From Prinia subflava (Eukaryota > Chordata > Aves > Passeriformes > Cisticolidae), in the NCBI RefSeq assembly GCF_021018805.1, contig NC_086247.1, forward strand, positions 142,100,102 to 142,164,101: 64,000 bases of DNA, in the 5' to 3' direction. Positions 60,946 to 64,000 of this stretch are shown here, one piece after another. Position 1 is the stretch's first letter, and every line of letters starts with the position of its first letter. The notes beneath the pieces were generated by a model. The model searched no databases, was not told the DNA's origin, and saw nothing but the letters and a program-made list of their open reading frames with translations. A program made the translations under genes and the position numbers.

Positions 60946-63900
60946 GTCAAAGAATTTCTTTCAATTTTACCTAATTTTCATTCTTTTAAATTCTATTTTG
61001 TGAAAGAACAAATATACCTCCAATAAATATAAACCAGATTTTCAGACACCTCACAAAAACCCTGAAGACCTCTTAAGCCTGGACTTCAGACAACCTACAC
61101 AAGAGTGTGCCTAAAATCCTCTAGAAAAATTATGAAGAGAAGCAATGGGAAGAGGGAAAAAATACAGAAAAAGACTGGGGTTTCCCAGGAAACAGAATTT
61201 CTGTTTCATGTGAAATTTTGACATAATGAATATGTATCCTGAAATTATTATGGAAAGTGTTAACGGTACACACCCAGGGATATTAAAATAGATACTGATA
61301 ATCAAGAATTAAAAGAATTCTTTAGTGCTACATGATTATTAATCACAATAGTGTTAATAATATATGAGCTATAACATATGACAAAATCAACTGTCAACAG
61401 CATTTTGCAGTATTCCTATTTTAAAATAATATTGTTTCCAATAGTAGTACTAAAAAAAAGTATTTTAGTGCTCACATTTTGTAAGAATAAACTGTCAAAA
61501 TCTACTGTTTTACACAATACCTTATTTCAAAACCACTCAAGATTTTTGATAGAAACCTAAAATTTCACAGGATATTACGTTTTTCCATTTATACTCTTCC
61601 TTTTCAAGTAAAGGACAGATGTGTACACTTCTGAAGCAATTAAACCTCTTTTCTCTGGAGTTTGGATTGTGCAGGCTGGTCCTTCCAGGGCTGCCAGAGC
61701 CACACGGGCTCTGTAAGGGGAGGATGAGGCAGAGATATTTTGCAGCATCAGTCCCCCAGCAGCAGCCAAAGCTGCAGCACCATACCTCAGTGCCACTGAA
61801 GCACTCGCTGGCACTGGGCTGGGTTTGACAGTGACACCTCCAGCTTGTTCTCAGAAGGCAGAGAAGTATCTGTTACTACATGTCTAGGAACCAGGAGAGC
61901 TGTTCCTGCCCTGGATGCCAGCTGAAGACATTTGCACTCACTCAGCAATAGCAGAGCTGTAAGCAGCCCTTTCCACCCAGTGCTTTTGTCCAACACCTGT
62001 GGAACGCATTTCCTTTTTCCTTAACTTGCTTGCTCTTTCTAGCCTTGCTCACCCTGATGCAAACACTCCAGCAGAAGTGGTTATTTTTAATCCTTCTGCT
62101 TAGCCAAGCCTTGGTGAGGCTCTGGCCCAAGCAGGGGTGCCTGGCTGACCCCACCTGAGGCGTGGTGCTGGCACAGCACGCTCATCCCCGGGGCTGAGTC
62201 CTTCCCTGTCTCCTGCCACCTTACAGGCAGCTCTGTTAATATGCAGCCCATTACTACCTCACTGATGAGACAGACTGCCGAGGATCAATATGTCTCTGCA
62301 TTTGTCAGCCCTGTACACCCCAGAGTGAACTCCTCAGCTCTGCTGCCAGTGCTGCTGTCCCACTGTGCATGGGGGGGAATTGCTGATTCCTCGTGCCCGT
62401 GCTCCACGCTCTGCTCTGCAGAACGAGGAACAAAGATCCAAGTGTCGCATTTGTTTGGCTCCCACTGCTTGAGTAATAATAGTAGGTGCAGCCAAAACAG
62501 CAGAGGACAGCTTGCCTAGGGGGTCACTGCAGCTCAACAGCTCGCCATTGATGTTGTCAGGCAGACTTGGGAAAGATGCCCAAATGCTATCAAATAGAGG
62601 ACATTGCATTTTAATGAAAGACAAAAAAAAAATCAAGATTAAAAAAAGGAGAAAGGTAAACTCCCTAGTCAAACATAATAAACAAAAGAAGAGATCTAAT
62701 GGCGCTTTTTTTTTCTCCTTGCTGCTCACTTTTTCATGCCTTTGTCTTGATGCAGTAGCTTCAGGGAAAACAGCACTGGGATTACTGGGAACAAGTAACA
62801 TCATCTACCACAAAAACTCTTAATTATAGAACAAATCTTTAAAAGACTTGTACATGATATCCATATAAAGAGTTTTTATAGGCAGGCAAATATCTTGAGT
62901 GTTTTAGATGTGAAGCCTATCCAGACTGAACATATATATGTTTTGGCTGATTTTTTTTTACAGAACAAACCATGAATTTACCTCTGCATTACCTTGTGAT
63001 TTCCTTCTGTCCTGTTTGTCTGAGGATAACACTGTGCAGAGATTTTGGAGAAATATGGCACGTATTTCATGCAGCCCCAGGGGTACTAATACACTCTGGC
63101 ATATCACATTGAATCAGGGCTCCAGATCAGGTGTCTCAGGTGTTTTGTTAACCAGTAAGGTTGCAAGATCACATGCATTATGCAATCTCGTTATTTTAAA
63201 TGTGTGAACACCAGGCTGGGTCATGCCACACAGAAGTGGCAGTCACTGGTGACAGCAATACACGTTTCAGATCTCCATGTGTTTGTAGCAGAGCCTCAGG
63301 GCTCAGGGAAACACACACTTTGGAATTTTCTCTGCTGACAGAGGACTACCGTTCTTTCCCACTTTACCAGCAAGAAATGTTCTGGTGAAATGTAGGAGGC
63401 AGAAGAACACTGTTGACAAAATTAAGTCAGAGCAGGATAAACCAAAGCAGTTACTGTGTGCTCCTGTGCAGTGTTTTGATCTGGTTCACTTCCTAAAAGG
63501 GCCATCTGAAGTGCAGAGCCCTGAGGATGAGAAGCCAAAGGGAAGTTCTGGTATTTGTTTGCAAGAGGTGATAAATTTTAAGTGCATCTTGACCAGGCAT
63601 CCTCACAAGCCTGCCCAGCCTGTACTCATGTCTCCTGCATGGAGCCTGCTGAACACATCCAACCTGTGCCTTTTAAACAGGGAGGGTGTTCTGGCAGCAG
63701 GGGTGGCCCAGATGCCAGGTGGCCCATCCAGCACCATGTCCCATCTCTACCTGTGAACCTCTGGGAAAGTACAAGGTCTAACCTGTGTAAAGGCCTCTGT
63801 CTGCCCGGGTTTTGGTACACTCGTGTTGTAAAGGGATGATGGAGACAGGCTGTGAGATGGAAATTGCCAGCAGGTCTCCAGGAGTGACCACAGCTAGTGG

Positions 63901-64000
63901 TGGGCTGGTTCTGCTGGGGGCAGTGCAGCAGCCCCAGTGCAGGGCAGAACTTCAGGCAGGCACGGAGCAAATGAATTTTCACAGCACTGCCCAGGAGCTG
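60946..64000. other. unique intergenic DNA, no gene seen
   Basis: GC-richer patches occur at 61,660-61,980, 62,100-62,440 and 63,590-63,990, with frames of 60-156 codons on both strands and no known domain. The part at 62,420-62,620 is unique, includes CATTTGTTTGGCTCCCACTG and TAATAATAGTAGGTGCAG, and could be conserved non-coding sequence. No mobile element recognised. Confidence 0.5.

Noticed and set aside
62334..62804. 156-codon minus-strand frame
   Set aside because: It includes a low-complexity Phe/Leu run from an A-rich tract and shows no known domain.
1..64000. CRISPR arrays, operons, bacterial promoters or prophage
   Set aside because: The mobile-element content is that of a bird genome. 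No spaced direct repeats of CRISPR type and no dense coding were seen.

Overview
This is a vertebrate intergenic window, most probably from a songbird (passerine). The evidence is the mix of old mobile elements. It holds CR1 LINE fragments with the bird-type 3' end, a tRNA-Ile-headed SINE with a CR1 tail (the TguSINE1 type known from zebra finch), LTRs of bird endogenous-retrovirus families, and ancient amniote MIR-type SINE remnants. I see no L1 or Alu. I cannot name the species.

I found no protein-coding exon that I can defend. The reading frames of 60-210 codons match no family I recognise, and the longest ones (up to 364 codons, around 54.8-56.0 kb) are only translations of purine microsatellites. 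The first ~2.3 kb is AT-rich, carries several AATAAA/ATTAAA hexamers and two UGUAUAUA motifs, and may be the 3' untranslated tail of a + strand gene starting outside the window. The rest reads as a gene desert.

Layout: 0-2.3 kb possible 3' UTR; 2.3-15 kb unique AT-rich DNA with a small CpG-dense patch at 7.85 kb and a perfect 31-bp tandem duplication at 11.2 kb; 15.4 kb MIR head; 16.6-17.3 kb LTR-like element; 18.4 kb old CR1; 20.8-21.0 kb second CpG-rich patch with a CpG palindrome; 24.1 kb tRNA-Ile/CR1 SINE; 26.4 kb (TTTTC)37; 27.8 kb CR1; 29.0-29.6 kb LTR; 33.25-33.6 kb CR1 with an internal deletion, followed at 33.65-34.19 kb by a well-preserved solo LTR; 34.5-35.8 kb a quasi-periodic pyrimidine-rich stretch that looks like a very old tandem array with a ~150-160 bp period; 36.9, 42.9, 46.2, 49.5, 59.1 and 60.9 kb MIR-type remnants of varying quality; 41.9 kb CR1 3' end; 54.2 kb T51; 54.9-55.5 kb a 631-base uninterrupted purine tract; 57.3-57.6 kb an AT island.

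No genes act together here. Any function would be regulatory. A few unique stretches look like possible conserved non-coding elements, but that is a guess until they are aligned to other genomes. The most unusual signals are the degenerate ~150-bp array at 34.5-35.8 kb, the 631-bp purine tract, and the two isolated CpG-dense patches.
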